Shown here piece by piece: positions 23,156-31,255 of a stretch of DNA of 39,786 nucleotides. The position numbers were made by a program, and so were the translations under genes. Within the stretch, counting starts at the first letter, position 1. Each line of letters starts with the position of its first letter. The notes below the pieces were generated by a model. The model was not told where the DNA came from, did no database searches, and saw only the letters and a list, made by a program, of their open reading frames with translations. Source of the DNA: Elioraea thermophila (ex Habib et al. 2022) (GTDB taxonomy: Bacteria; Pseudomonadota; Alphaproteobacteria; Acetobacterales; Acetobacteraceae); NCBI RefSeq assembly GCF_003336755.1, contig NZ_KZ851832.1:12668-52453 (forward strand), given 5' to 3'.

Positions 23156-23268
23156 GTCCGGTTCGTTCCGGTGGCCATGATGACCACGAAGGCGCCGAGA
23201 AAGGCCACGCCTCCGACCAGCGAGGGCACCAGCAGCAAGGCCGACCAGTGCCGCCCCTTCGCGCTCAG
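23098..23268 (-). pseudogene. N-terminal part of a small membrane protein behind dctM, frameshifted
   Basis: The 57-codon frame begins at a CTG (23268-23266) that overlaps the dctM TGA as CTGA. It reads LSAKGRHWSALLLVPSLVGG, continues with a long membrane helix and ends shortly after WIDFILGISG. The helix continues naturally in the neighbouring frame (LVAVPVAILSEAV), so a one-base loss near 23126-23128 is the simplest explanation. If correct, this is a third membrane gene of the TRAP operon with a CTG start. A sequencing error in a G-run is equally possible. Confidence 0.4.
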
Positions 23269-24581
23269 AACCCCCGACCCATCAGCGCGTTCGGCAGCCA
23301 AGTCGCGATCCCCGGGAAGATGCAGAGCAGCACCATGAACCCGAGCATCAGCAGCACGAAGGGCAAACTGCCCCAGAGGATTTCGGACAGCGGCACCTGC
23401 GGGGCGACCCCGCGCAGGACATAGAGGTTCAGGCCGACGGGCGGCGTGATCAGCCCGATCTCGAGATTGATGGTGAGCAGGATGCCGAACCAGATCAGGT
23501 CGAAATCGTTCGCCTCCAGCACCGGTTGCAGGATCGGCATCAGCATCAAAATGATGGCCACGGGTGGGAGGAAGCAGCCGGCGAGGAGGAGCAGCGCCTG
23601 GATGACCGCCATCAGCACCCAGCGGTTGAGCGAGAGCGAAACGAGCGCGTCCGCCACCGTCTGGGTCACGTAGAGGTAGCTCATCATGTAGCCGAACAGG
23701 GCGGCGGAGCCGATGATCATCATGATCATCGTGCTTTCGCGCACCGTATCGCGGTAGATCGCCCAGAGCTCGCGGAGCCGCCAGGTACGGTAGATGGCGA
23801 TCACCAGCATGAGCGCGAGGAAGGCGGCGATGGCCGCGACCTCGGAGGGGGTGGCGAAGCCGCCGTACATGAACACGGCGACCGCGACGATGATGCCGAG
23901 GAAGGGCGCCACCCGAGCGAGCCCCTCCATCTTCTGCGCCATCGTGTAGCGCTCCACGGGCTGCGGGTTGCGGCGCACGTCGCGGATGGAGGCCGCCCAG
24001 GCATAGATGGCGAAGATGGTGGTGAGCAGGATGCCCGGGATCACCCCGGCGAGGAACAGCCGCCCGATCGAGGTCTCGGTCGCGATACCATAGAGGATCA
24101 GCGTCACCGAAGGCGGGATCAGGATGCCCAAGGTGCCACCGGCGCAGATCGCGCCGGTGGCGAGGCGAGGCTTCACGCCGCGCTTCATCATCTCCGGCAC
24201 GCCGATCTTGCCGATCGCGGCGGCGGTGGCGGGGGAGGAGCCGCAGATCGCGGAAAAGAGGCCGCAAGCATAGATGTTGGCGATGACGAGCCCACCCGGC
24301 ACGCGGGCGAGCCAGCGGTGCAGGCTCTCGAAAATGTCGGCCCCTGCGCGGCTCACCCCCACCGAGGAGCCGAGCAGGATGAACAGCGGAATGGTGAGCA
24401 GGGCGAAGGAGGAGAGCTCGCTCATCATGGTGATGGCGAGCGTGTTCAACGCACCGGCGGAGCCGAACACGGCGAGAAAGCCGACCGCGACGAGCGCGAG
24501 CCCCCACGCGATGGGGAGCCCCGAGAACAGCACGGCGAGGGTGACGACGAGGATCAGGCCGCCGATCTGAAGTTCGCTCAC
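23265..24581 (-). CDS. dctM: TRAP transporter large permease
   Basis: The 438-residue inner-membrane protein has about twelve hydrophobic helices. It is the transport channel of a TRAP (tripartite ATP-independent) importer, driven by a sodium or proton gradient. DctM-family marks are IPLFILLGSSVG, CGLFSAICGSSPATAAAIGK, GAICAGGTLGILIPPSVTLILYG, and the C-terminal INLEIGLITPPVGLNLYVLRG. The start is GTG at 24581, overlapping the dctQ stop as GTGA. A longer upstream reading would run through dctQ in another frame and is not credible. The TGA stop forms a CTGA with a possible following gene. The substrate is set by DctP and is probably a carboxylic acid. Confidence 0.93.
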   Translation of the reverse strand: MSELQIGGLILVVTLAVLFSGLPIAWGLALVAVGFLAVFGSAGALNTLAITMMSELSSFALLTIPLFILLGSSVGVSRAGADIFESLHRWLARVPGGLVIANIYACGLFSAICGSSPATAAAIGKIGVPEMMKRGVKPRLATGAICAGGTLGILIPPSVTLILYGIATETSIGRLFLAGVIPGILLTTIFAIYAWAASIRDVRRNPQPVERYTMAQKMEGLARVAPFLGIIVAVAVFMYGGFATPSEVAAIAAFLALMLVIAIYRTWRLRELWAIYRDTVRESTMIMMIIGSAALFGYMMSYLYVTQTVADALVSLSLNRWVLMAVIQALLLLAGCFLPPVAIILMLMPILQPVLEANDFDLIWFGILLTINLEIGLITPPVGLNLYVLRGVAPQVPLSEILWGSLPFVLLMLGFMVLLCIFPGIATWLPNALMGRGF

Positions 24582-25105
24582 CGCTGCCCCCGCGCGCCGA
24601 TCTTCCACACCTCCGCCGCGTATTGCAGGGCGGTCAGCGCGAGCCCGACCGGCATCGCCAGATAGAGCGGCCAGCGCACCGGTTTCCACATGCTCTCCGA
24701 GGTCTCGCCCGTCACCCACGCCTCGTGGAACAGCTTCCACCCGTGCCAGGCGAGGTAGAGACAGACCGCGCAGCCGACCGCCGCCGTCCCGTACGCCACC
24801 GCGCGCTTCGCCCGGCCCCCAAGCAGAATATCGAGCAGGTCGACATTGACGTGACCCTTGGTGCGCAGCGTGTAGGGAGAGGCGAGGAAGATCGCCCCCA
24901 CCATCAGATAGACCGCGAGCTCGATCTCCCAGAACGCCGAGGCGCCGAGCGAGCGATGCACCACCATGAAACTGACGACGAGCACAGCCACGGTGAGCAT
25001 GAGCGCCGCGGCGACGGCGCAGAGGAGACCCAGGGCGTCAATCGCGCGCACCCAAAACGGTGCTGCGCGCGGCAAGTCATCCGAGCGAACAGGCGCAAGC
25101 GACAT
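24578..25105 (-). CDS. dctQ: TRAP transporter small permease
   Basis: The 175-residue protein has four membrane helices and is the small subunit that pairs with DctM. Family features are the first helix after FWVRAIDALGLLCAVAAAL, the segment EIELAVYLMVGAIFLASPYTLRTKGHVNVDLL (the conserved ...KGHVxVDLL motif), and a last helix WPLYLAMPVGLALTALQYAAE. It lies between dctP (57-base gap) and dctM (4-base overlap). The middle position in P-Q-M is the standard TRAP order. Confidence 0.92.
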   Translation of the reverse strand: MSLAPVRSDDLPRAAPFWVRAIDALGLLCAVAAALMLTVAVLVVSFMVVHRSLGASAFWEIELAVYLMVGAIFLASPYTLRTKGHVNVDLLDILLGGRAKRAVAYGTAAVGCAVCLYLAWHGWKLFHEAWVTGETSESMWKPVRWPLYLAMPVGLALTALQYAAEVWKIGARGQR

Positions 25106-25162
25106 CGCGCAGCCCCGAGGCCTCCCCCGGCGTGATCGAGTGGGACGGACGCGCCGCTCGGC

Positions 25163-26176
25163 TCAGGCGAGCGCCCTGGTCAGCAGATCGAGCAGCTCCC
25201 GCCCGTGCCGGGTCGAGCGCGCGAACTCCTCCCAGGCGGTGCGCCGGGCGAGCGCCACCCAGGCCGCGTACTCGGCATCCGTCAGGCCGCGGACCTGGTT
25301 GCCGGCGCGCGTGAACGCCTCAACCGCCTTTTCGGCCGCGTCGTTCTGTTCGCGGGCGAACCACTCATCGGCGACATTCGCCGCCTCGTCGATCGCGCGC
25401 TGCTGGTCCGGGGTCAACCGATTCCACACCGGGGTCGCCATCACGAGCGGCTGGTAGAGCATCCACAGCGTGTTCGGCCCGCCGATGGTGGCGTGCCGCG
25501 TCTGTTCGTAGAGCCGCATCGAGACGAAGGTCTCCGCCGACGTCAGCGTCGCATTCAGCACGCCCGACTGCATGGCGGGATAGATCTCGGTCGAGGGCAT
25601 GGAGACGACCGAGGCGCCGGCCTCCTTCAGCATCAGTTCGAAGGTCGGGTCGGCCGCACGCATGCGCAACCCGGCCACCGTCTCCGGCCCGCCGATGGCG
25701 CGGTCGCGCGAGGCGAAGCCGCCAGGCGTCCACCACCAGGTGACGAGGCGGATGCCGCCTTCCATCGCGATCTCCTGGAAGCGGCGGTGAAAGGGGGTGC
25801 CCTTCAGCCGCATCGCCTGGTCAACGCTGCGGATCGTTCCGGGCATGATGCCGATGGAGAACTCGGGCACCTTGCCGACACCGTAGGTGATCGGGAACAC
25901 CGCCATCTCGAGCGAGCCCGAGAGCATGGCGTCGAACTGTGCGACGGGGTTCGAGATCAGCGACCGGTTCGGGTAGATGCGGAAGCGGAGTTCGGGCGCG
26001 CGCTTGCGCACCTCCTCGACGAAGAGGCGCGCGCCGCGATCGCGCGCGTCGGTCTGCTGGCGCCACTGGTGGCTGATGCGGATCTCGTTGCCGCCTTGCG
26101 CGCGCAACGACGGCGCCGCCACCAGCATGCCGGCGCCGGCCGCTCCGGCGACGAGTGCACGACGACCGAGGGTCAT
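25163..26176 (-). CDS. dctP: TRAP transporter solute-binding protein
   Basis: The 337-residue periplasmic binding protein delivers the substrate to DctQM. The signal region begins TLGRRALVAGAAGAGMLVAA and has a Tat-like double arginine, ending at SLRAQ. DctP-fold features are RISHQWRQQTDARDRGARLF, RIYPNRSLISNPVAQFDAML, the substrate-arginine strand VAGLRMRAADPTFE (an Arg here clamps carboxylates in the family), and GVLNATLTSAETFVSMRLYE. The ligand cannot be named. GGGAGGAA just upstream fixes the ATG at 26176. Its leader holds two hairpins at 26203-26240. The neighbour upstream is a divergent protease gene, 276 bases away. Confidence 0.9.
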   Translation of the reverse strand: MTLGRRALVAGAAGAGMLVAAPSLRAQGGNEIRISHQWRQQTDARDRGARLFVEEVRKRAPELRFRIYPNRSLISNPVAQFDAMLSGSLEMAVFPITYGVGKVPEFSIGIMPGTIRSVDQAMRLKGTPFHRRFQEIAMEGGIRLVTWWWTPGGFASRDRAIGGPETVAGLRMRAADPTFELMLKEAGASVVSMPSTEIYPAMQSGVLNATLTSAETFVSMRLYEQTRHATIGGPNTLWMLYQPLVMATPVWNRLTPDQQRAIDEAANVADEWFAREQNDAAEKAVEAFTRAGNQVRGLTDAEYAAWVALARRTAWEEFARSTRHGRELLDLLTRALA

Positions 26177-26202
26177 GGTGTTCCTCCCTGGTTTGCAGCC
26201 GT

Positions 26203-26240
26203 GGGCCTTCAACGGCCCGTCCCAAACACCTTCATGGGAC
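26203..26240 (-). other. Two tandem hairpins in the dctP leader
   Basis: GGGCC (26203-26207) pairs with GGCCC (26214-26218), and GTCCCA (26219-26224) pairs with TGGGAC (26235-26240). They are adjacent stem-loops 27-64 bases upstream of the dctP ATG. In the remaining part of the 276-base gap 26177-26452 I see only a GGGGCCCC palindrome (26363-26370) and a relatively AT-rich patch near 26330-26360. That patch probably holds divergent promoters, though I could not place a clear -35/-10 pair. Confidence 0.35.
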
Positions 26241-26452
26241 AGGCTTCGGCCGCTGGCAACAGGCGATGGCCGATGGTAACCGCGTTGCGTCAGGCGTGCG
26301 GCCAATCGAGCGATGCGACTCGTGACGGTTTGCGACTCCGTTTCTTGTTTACCGTTCATTGAGGGGCCCCTGGTCATCGTTGCGGCGGTGGCTCGGCTGC
26401 CCGCGCGGCGGCAGCCCGGCCGGCCGGTTTGGACAGGCCAGGGAGCTGACCC

Positions 26453-27295
26453 ATGCGGCGCAGTCGTTGCCGCTGCGGCATTTCGCAGGCGATCGGCGGT
26501 CTGCTCACGGCGCTCGCGCTCCTGGCGGGCGACTTGGCGACCGCGGCGGCCGGCTCCGCGCGGGCAGGAGAGGGAGCGGGCGCAGCGCCGGCAAGCCAGC
26601 CGGCCGAGCGGACGGCGGAGCGAAGGATCGATCCTCTCCACGCCCACGCCGTGGTCATCACGCCCCGACTGGTCGGCTCGGCGTTCCAGATCGCACCCGG
26701 TCTCGCGGTGACGGCGGCGCACGTCGTCGATGGCTTGGCCCCGGGCGCCCGTGTGACCTTGCGCCGCGGTCCCGCCGGCGGCCCGATGACGACAGGGCGG
26801 TTGCTTGGCCTCAGCCCGGCGATGGACCTCGCCGTTCTCGAGATACCGCAGGGTTTCCTCCAGCAGATCGACAGCGATGCACGGTCGCCGGTCGGGGCTC
26901 GGCCAGTGGCGCTGACCGCCCCGGTGGCTGCGGGTGATCGTCTGGCTGCCTTCGGGTCCGTCCCTCTGCGCGACCCGCAGCTTGCCCTGCCGCGGCGCGT
27001 CGAGGGGGTGGCGACCGGACGGGCGGTGAACGTGCCAGGCCTCGGGCCGGGCCTCGTGGCCTCGCTGCCCGGCACGGTCCCCGGCTTCTCGGGCGGCCCC
27101 GTGGTCGATGGTGCTGGGCGTCTCGTCGGCATGATCATCGCCATCCGTCGCCTTCCCGCCGCTGGCCGGACGGACGGTTCCGGCTCTCGGGTCGCGCTCA
27201 GCGACGAGGTCTACGTCCTGTCCGCTGCGGCCTTGCTCGACGAGGCCCAGCGCATCGCCCAGCGCGCTCGCATGGAGGTGACACCGCTACAGTGA
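26453..27295 (+). CDS. Trypsin-like serine protease, exported
   Basis: The 280-residue protein has a signal sequence (ISQAIGGLLTALALLAGDLATAAA), so it acts in the periplasm or outside. The chymotrypsin-fold triad is complete: His90 in TAAHVVD, Asp125 in MDLAVLEI and Ser213 in PGFSGGPVVD. A final strand VGMIIAI follows. It has no PDZ domain, unlike DegP/HtrA proteins, and ends about 65 residues after the serine. The substrate is unknown. GGGAG seven bases upstream supports the ATG at 26453. It is divergent from dctP and convergent with serA, so apparently monocistronic. Confidence 0.85.
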   Translation: MRRSRCRCGISQAIGGLLTALALLAGDLATAAAGSARAGEGAGAAPASQPAERTAERRIDPLHAHAVVITPRLVGSAFQIAPGLAVTAAHVVDGLAPGARVTLRRGPAGGPMTTGRLLGLSPAMDLAVLEIPQGFLQQIDSDARSPVGARPVALTAPVAAGDRLAAFGSVPLRDPQLALPRRVEGVATGRAVNVPGLGPGLVASLPGTVPGFSGGPVVDGAGRLVGMIIAIRRLPAAGRTDGSGSRVALSDEVYVLSAAALLDEAQRIAQRARMEVTPLQ

Positions 27296-27306
27296 GACAG
27301 TGAGGC

Positions 27307-27340
27307 GGCGGGCCGGAGAGCACAGCAGTCCGACCCCGCC
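27307..27340 (+). terminator. Hairpin after the protease gene
   Basis: GGCGGG (27307-27312) pairs with CCCGCC (27335-27340), and inside it CGGA pairs with TCCG around an 11-base loop. It begins 12 bases after the protease stop. No T-run follows, as is common in very GC-rich genomes, so terminator function is likely but not certain. Confidence 0.45.
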
Positions 27341-27407
27341 GGCGCCCCCCTCGGCAGCAGAGCGACCGGCGGCTTTCGCCCAGCCGAGTGGACTCGGCAC
27401 CCGGTGC

Positions 27408-27431
27408 GCGGCGCGCTCTCGCCCGCGCCGC
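27408..27431 (-). terminator. Hairpin after serA
   Basis: GCGGCGCG (27408-27415) and CGCGCCGC (27424-27431) form a perfect 8-base stem with an 8-base loop, about 35 bases after the serA stop on the minus strand. A second perfect repeat, GCCGAGTGGACTCGGC (27383-27398), lies just beyond. Together with the hairpin at 27307-27340 they fill the 171-base convergent gap between the protease and serA. Confidence 0.45.
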
Positions 27432-27466
27432 CGACTCAGTTCGGCGGCCCCCTTGGCTCGACGTCC

Positions 27467-29053
27467 CTAGAACGACAGCAGGGTCGCCTGCTTCACCAGG
27501 GGCAAACCGCGCACGCGGTCCAGAACCTCCGCCGGCACCGGCTCGTCGACGGAAACAAGACAGATCGCATCGCCCCCCGGCGCGTTGCGGCCGAGATGCA
27601 TGGTCGCGATATTCACGCCCGCTTCGGCAAGGGTGGTGCCGAAACGGCCGATGAACCCTGGCTTGTCCTCATTCGTCACGTACAGCATGTAGCGCGAGAA
27701 ATCCGCCTCCACCGGGATCCCCTTGATCTCGACCAGGCGGGGCCGAGAGCCTGCGATGAGCGTGCCGGCGACCGTGCGGGTGTCGCGATCCGTCGTCACC
27801 GCGATGCGAATCAGCGTTTGATACTCGGAAGGCCGGTCGTGCACGGTCTCGGTGATGTCGATGCCGCGCTCGCGCGCCATCACCGGCGCGTTGACCATGT
27901 TCACCCCCTCCATCAGTGGCCCGAGCAGGCCGGCGAGAGCGGCCGCAGTGAGAGGGGTGTGGTTCAGTGTGGCGACATGCCCCTCGTATTCGATGGCGAC
28001 GGAGCGAAAACCGCCGTCGCGCGCCACCGACAATTGGCCGGCGAAGGCACCGAGCAGGCGCGCAAGCTCCATGTACGGCTTCAGCCGCGGCGCATCCTCG
28101 GCCGAGACGGAGGGCATGTTGATCGCGTTCGTCACCGCCCCGGTCAGCAGGAAGTCGCTCATCTGCTCTGCGATCTGCAGCGCGACGTTTTCCTGCGCCT
28201 CCATGGTCGAGGCGCCGAGATGCGGCGTGCAGACGACGTTCTCCAGACCGAACAAAGGGCTGTCGGTCGCGGGTTCGGTCTCGAACACGTCGAGCGCGGC
28301 GCCGGCGACGTGACCGGAGACGAGCGCGTCGTAGAGATCCTTCTCCACGATCAGTCCGCCGCGGGCGCAGTTGATGATGCGCACGCCGGGCTTCATCTTC
28401 GCGATGGCGCGCGCGTCGATGATGTGGCGCGTGCCCTCCGTCAGCGGCGTGTGCAGCGTGATGAAGTCGGCGCGCGCGAACAGGTCATGCAGGTCGACCT
28501 TCTCCACCCCGAGCGCGACCGCCCGCGCCTCGGAGAGGAACGGGTCGTAGGCGATCACCTTCATCTTCAGCCCGAGCGCACGGTCGGCGACGATGGAGCC
28601 GATGTTGCCGCAACCGATGATGCCGAGCGTCTTGCCGTAGAGCTCGACGCCCATGAACCGGTTCTTCTCCCACTTGCCCGCCTTGGTCGAGGCGGAGGCC
28701 TCGGGGATCTGGCGGGCGAGGGCGAACATGAGGGCGATGGCGTGCTCGGCGGTGGTGATGGCGTTGCCGTGCGGCGTGTTCATCACCACCACGCCGCGGG
28801 CGGTGGCGGCCTTGACGTCGACGTTGTCGACGCCGATGCCGGCGCGGCCGACCACCTTCAGGTTCTTCGCCGCGGCGAGAAGCTCCGCCGTCACCTTCGT
28901 CGAGGAGCGGACGGCGAGCCCATCGTAGTCGGCGATGATGGCGCGGAGCTCGGCGGGCGAGAGGCCGGTCCTGACGTCGACCTCGATGCCGCGCGCACGG
29001 AAGATCTCGACCGCGGCGGGAGAGAGCTTGTCGGAAATGAGGACCTTCGGCAT
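27467..29053 (-). CDS. serA: D-3-phosphoglycerate dehydrogenase
   Basis: The 528-residue enzyme catalyses the first step of serine synthesis (3-phosphoglycerate to 3-phosphohydroxypyruvate, NAD-linked). The substrate-binding half contains VVGRAGIGVDNVDVKAAT. The NAD motif is GIIGCGNIG (GxGNIG at 147-152). Catalytic residues lie in INCARGGLIVEKDL (Arg), DVFETEP (Glu) and CTPHLGASTMEAQ (His). A roughly 130-residue intervening domain and a C-terminal ACT domain (MLYVTNEDKPGFIGRFGTTLA) make it the long type, usually feedback-sensitive to serine. GGGGAA eight bases before the ATG at 29053 supports this start; an ATG at 29062 overlaps the serC stop. It is co-transcribed with serC. Confidence 0.95.
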   Translation of the reverse strand: MPKVLISDKLSPAAVEIFRARGIEVDVRTGLSPAELRAIIADYDGLAVRSSTKVTAELLAAAKNLKVVGRAGIGVDNVDVKAATARGVVVMNTPHGNAITTAEHAIALMFALARQIPEASASTKAGKWEKNRFMGVELYGKTLGIIGCGNIGSIVADRALGLKMKVIAYDPFLSEARAVALGVEKVDLHDLFARADFITLHTPLTEGTRHIIDARAIAKMKPGVRIINCARGGLIVEKDLYDALVSGHVAGAALDVFETEPATDSPLFGLENVVCTPHLGASTMEAQENVALQIAEQMSDFLLTGAVTNAINMPSVSAEDAPRLKPYMELARLLGAFAGQLSVARDGGFRSVAIEYEGHVATLNHTPLTAAALAGLLGPLMEGVNMVNAPVMARERGIDITETVHDRPSEYQTLIRIAVTTDRDTRTVAGTLIAGSRPRLVEIKGIPVEADFSRYMLYVTNEDKPGFIGRFGTTLAEAGVNIATMHLGRNAPGGDAICLVSVDEPVPAEVLDRVRGLPLVKQATLLSF

Positions 29054-29058
29054 CGGCG

Positions 29059-30252
29059 TCATTCCCCGGCCGGCACGGTGGCGAAACGTTGTGCCACCGT
29101 CTCGGCTGCCCAATCGAGCCAAGGCAGCACGGCCTCGATGTCGGCCGTCTCCACCGTAGCCCCGCCCCAGAGCCTGAGCCCCGGCGGCGCGTCGCGATAG
29201 CCGCCGGCATCGAGCGCCACACCTTCAGCCTCGAGGAGGGCGGCGATGGCCTTCGCCGCCTCGGCCTGCCTCTCGGCGGAGAGGGCGGTGAACCAGGGGG
29301 CGACGATGGAGAGGCAGATCGAGGTCGAGGAGCGCGTGCGCGGATCCTCGGCGAGGAAGGCATAGTTCGGCGTCTTCTCAACCCAACGCGCCACCGCGGC
29401 GAGATTGGCCTCGGAACGACGGATGAGCTCGGGAAGCCCCCCGATCGACTCCGCCCAGGCAAGCCCGTCCAACGCATCCTCCACGCAGAGCATGGAGGGG
29501 GTGTTGATGGTCTCGCCCTTGAAGATGCCCTCGATCAGCTTGCCGCCGGAAACCAAGCGGAAGATCTTCGGCAGTGGCCAAGCGGGCTTGTGCGTGAGGA
29601 GCCGCTCCACCGCACGGGGAGACAGCGCGAGCATGCCGTGCGCCGCTTCGCCGCCGAGCACCTTCTGCCAGGACCAGGTGACGACATCGAGCCGGTCGTA
29701 GGGAAGGTCCATCGCGAACACGGCCGAGGTGGCATCGCAGATCGCGAGCCCCACGCGGTCGGGCGCGATCCACGCGCCATCCGGGATGCGCACGCCGGAA
29801 GTCGTTCCGTTCCAGCAGAAGACGACATCGTGCGACCAGTCGACGGCGGTCAGGTCAGGCAAGCGACCGTAGGGAGCCGAGAGAATGCGGTGCTCGACCT
29901 TGAGCTGCTTCGCGACATCGGTCGCCCAGGCTTCGCCGAAGGATTCGAAGGCGATCACGTCGACGGGGCGAGGGCCGAGCAACGTCCACATCGCCATCTC
30001 GATCGCGCCCGTGTCGGAGGCGGGAACGATGCCGAGACGCCAATCCTCGGGCAGGCCGAGCAGCCGTTTCGAGCGCGTGATCACCTCGGCGAGGCGGGCT
30101 TTCGGCTCCTTCGCGCGGTGCGAACGGCCGAGCAGCGCGCCTTCAAGCGCGGCAAGCGACCAGCCGGGTCGCTTGGCGGTGGGCCCGGACGAAAAGCGCG
30201 GGTTGTTGGGACGGGCGGTTGGCCGCGCGGGCGGCGAGGCGGTGTGCGCCAT
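29059..30252 (-). CDS. serC: Phosphoserine aminotransferase
   Basis: The 397-residue PLP enzyme is the second step of serine synthesis (3-phosphohydroxypyruvate plus glutamate to phosphoserine); it can also serve pyridoxal synthesis. The N-terminus [17 protein letters not shown] is that of the alphaproteobacterial SerC subgroup. The PLP lysine is Lys197 in [14 protein letters not shown]; the phosphate-clamping aspartate lies in [11 protein letters not shown] and [15 protein letters not shown] is also conserved. GGGAG six bases before the ATG at 30252 marks the start. serA begins 5 bases after its stop. No serB is present in the window. A promoter candidate lies at 30309-30337. Confidence 0.94.
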   Translation of the reverse strand: MAHTASPPARPTARPNNPRFSSGPTAKRPGWSLAALEGALLGRSHRAKEPKARLAEVITRSKRLLGLPEDWRLGIVPASDTGAIEMAMWTLLGPRPVDVIAFESFGEAWATDVAKQLKVEHRILSAPYGRLPDLTAVDWSHDVVFCWNGTTSGVRIPDGAWIAPDRVGLAICDATSAVFAMDLPYDRLDVVTWSWQKVLGGEAAHGMLALSPRAVERLLTHKPAWPLPKIFRLVSGGKLIEGIFKGETINTPSMLCVEDALDGLAWAESIGGLPELIRRSEANLAAVARWVEKTPNYAFLAEDPRTRSSTSICLSIVAPWFTALSAERQAEAAKAIAALLEAEGVALDAGGYRDAPPGLRLWGGATVETADIEAVLPWLDWAAETVAQRFATVPAGE

Positions 30253-30308
30253 GGCGAGCTCCCTTGCAGAAGCGATGCGCCCCGGTGGGGGGGCGTGACC
30301 CGGGGCGG

Positions 30309-30337
30309 GCTATAGACCCGCGCCTGCGGCGCCGCAA
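30309..30337 (-). promoter_or_regulatory. Candidate promoter of serC-serA
   Basis: On the minus strand a -35 TTGCGG (30337-30332) and a -10 TATAGC (30314-30309) are separated by 17 bases. The start would fall near 30302, giving a leader of about 50 bases. The TATA core stands out in a region that is otherwise almost only G and C. The rest of the gap 30253-30433 shows no further feature. Confidence 0.45.
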
Positions 30338-30433
30338 TCGTGCCGCGCTGCCTCAAACGGGCAGCAGGATCTCGCCCCGCGCATGGTGCCGCGCTGGCCC
30401 CCCTCCCCCGCGGGCGGCGCGGCGCTGGGCGGC

Positions 30434-31255
30434 CTAAGCGCGAGACAGTGCGGCCAAGCGAACCGGGTCGACCGTCACCGCGTGATCGAGTGGCCCGTGC
30501 CCCTGGCCGTAGCCGGGGGCCGAGGCGAGGGCGAGGGCGACGTAGTGGCGGGCGCGAATGACGGCCTCGCGCAGAGCCAGGCCCTGGGCGAGCCCGGCGG
30601 CGATGGCGGAAGCGAGCGTGCAGCCGGTGCCGTGCGTGTGGCGGGTGACGATGCGCGGGCCGGAGAAGGCTTCCATCCCCTCAGCCGTCACGAGAAGGTC
30701 GGTCACCCGCTCCCCCGGCAGGTGCCCGCCCTTCATCAGCACCGCCCCACAGCCGAGGGAGAGGAGACGCTCGGCCACCCGCTTCATGTCGTCGAGCGAA
30801 AGGATAGCCGAGCCCGCCAGCACTTCCGCCTCCGGAACATTGGGGGTGATCACCGTCGCGCGCGGGATCATCAGCCGCATCAGCGCCGAGACGGCGTTCT
30901 CCTCCAGGAGCCGATGCCCGCCCTTGGCCACCATCACGGGGTCGACCACCACCGGCACCGGCGGGTCGAGGGCGGTGATCTCCTCCGCCACCGCCTCGAT
31001 CACCGGCACGTCGTGCAGCATGCCGGTCTTCACCGCATCCACACCGAGGTCGGAGACGACGACGTCGATCTGTTCGCGGATGAAACCGGGTGGCACGGGC
31101 AGCACGTTGGCCACGCCTTGCGTGTTCTGCGCCGTGAGGGCGGTGACGGCGGTCATGGCGAAAGCGCCGAGACAGGTGACGGCCTTGATGTCGGCCTGGA
31201 TCCCCGCCCCGCCCCCGGAATCGGAACCGGCGACGATCAGCACTCTGCCCTTCAT
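30434..31255 (-). CDS. thiD: Hydroxymethylpyrimidine/phosphomethylpyrimidine kinase
   Basis: The 273-residue ribokinase-fold kinase phosphorylates HMP and HMP-P to HMP-PP for thiamine synthesis. Motifs are VLIVAGSDSGGGAGIQADIK at the N-terminus, GAFAMTAVTALTAQNTQGV, VVVDPVMVAKGG, and the anion-hole/catalytic region HTHGTGCTLASAIAAGLAQG near the C-terminus. The length is typical. Its ATG shares one base with the glmM stop (TGATG), so the two are translationally coupled. No other thi gene and no recognisable TPP riboswitch lies in the window. A pure salvage role is possible. Confidence 0.93.
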   Translation of the reverse strand: MKGRVLIVAGSDSGGGAGIQADIKAVTCLGAFAMTAVTALTAQNTQGVANVLPVPPGFIREQIDVVVSDLGVDAVKTGMLHDVPVIEAVAEEITALDPPVPVVVDPVMVAKGGHRLLEENAVSALMRLMIPRATVITPNVPEAEVLAGSAILSLDDMKRVAERLLSLGCGAVLMKGGHLPGERVTDLLVTAEGMEAFSGPRIVTRHTHGTGCTLASAIAAGLAQGLALREAVIRARHYVALALASAPGYGQGHGPLDHAVTVDPVRLAALSRA

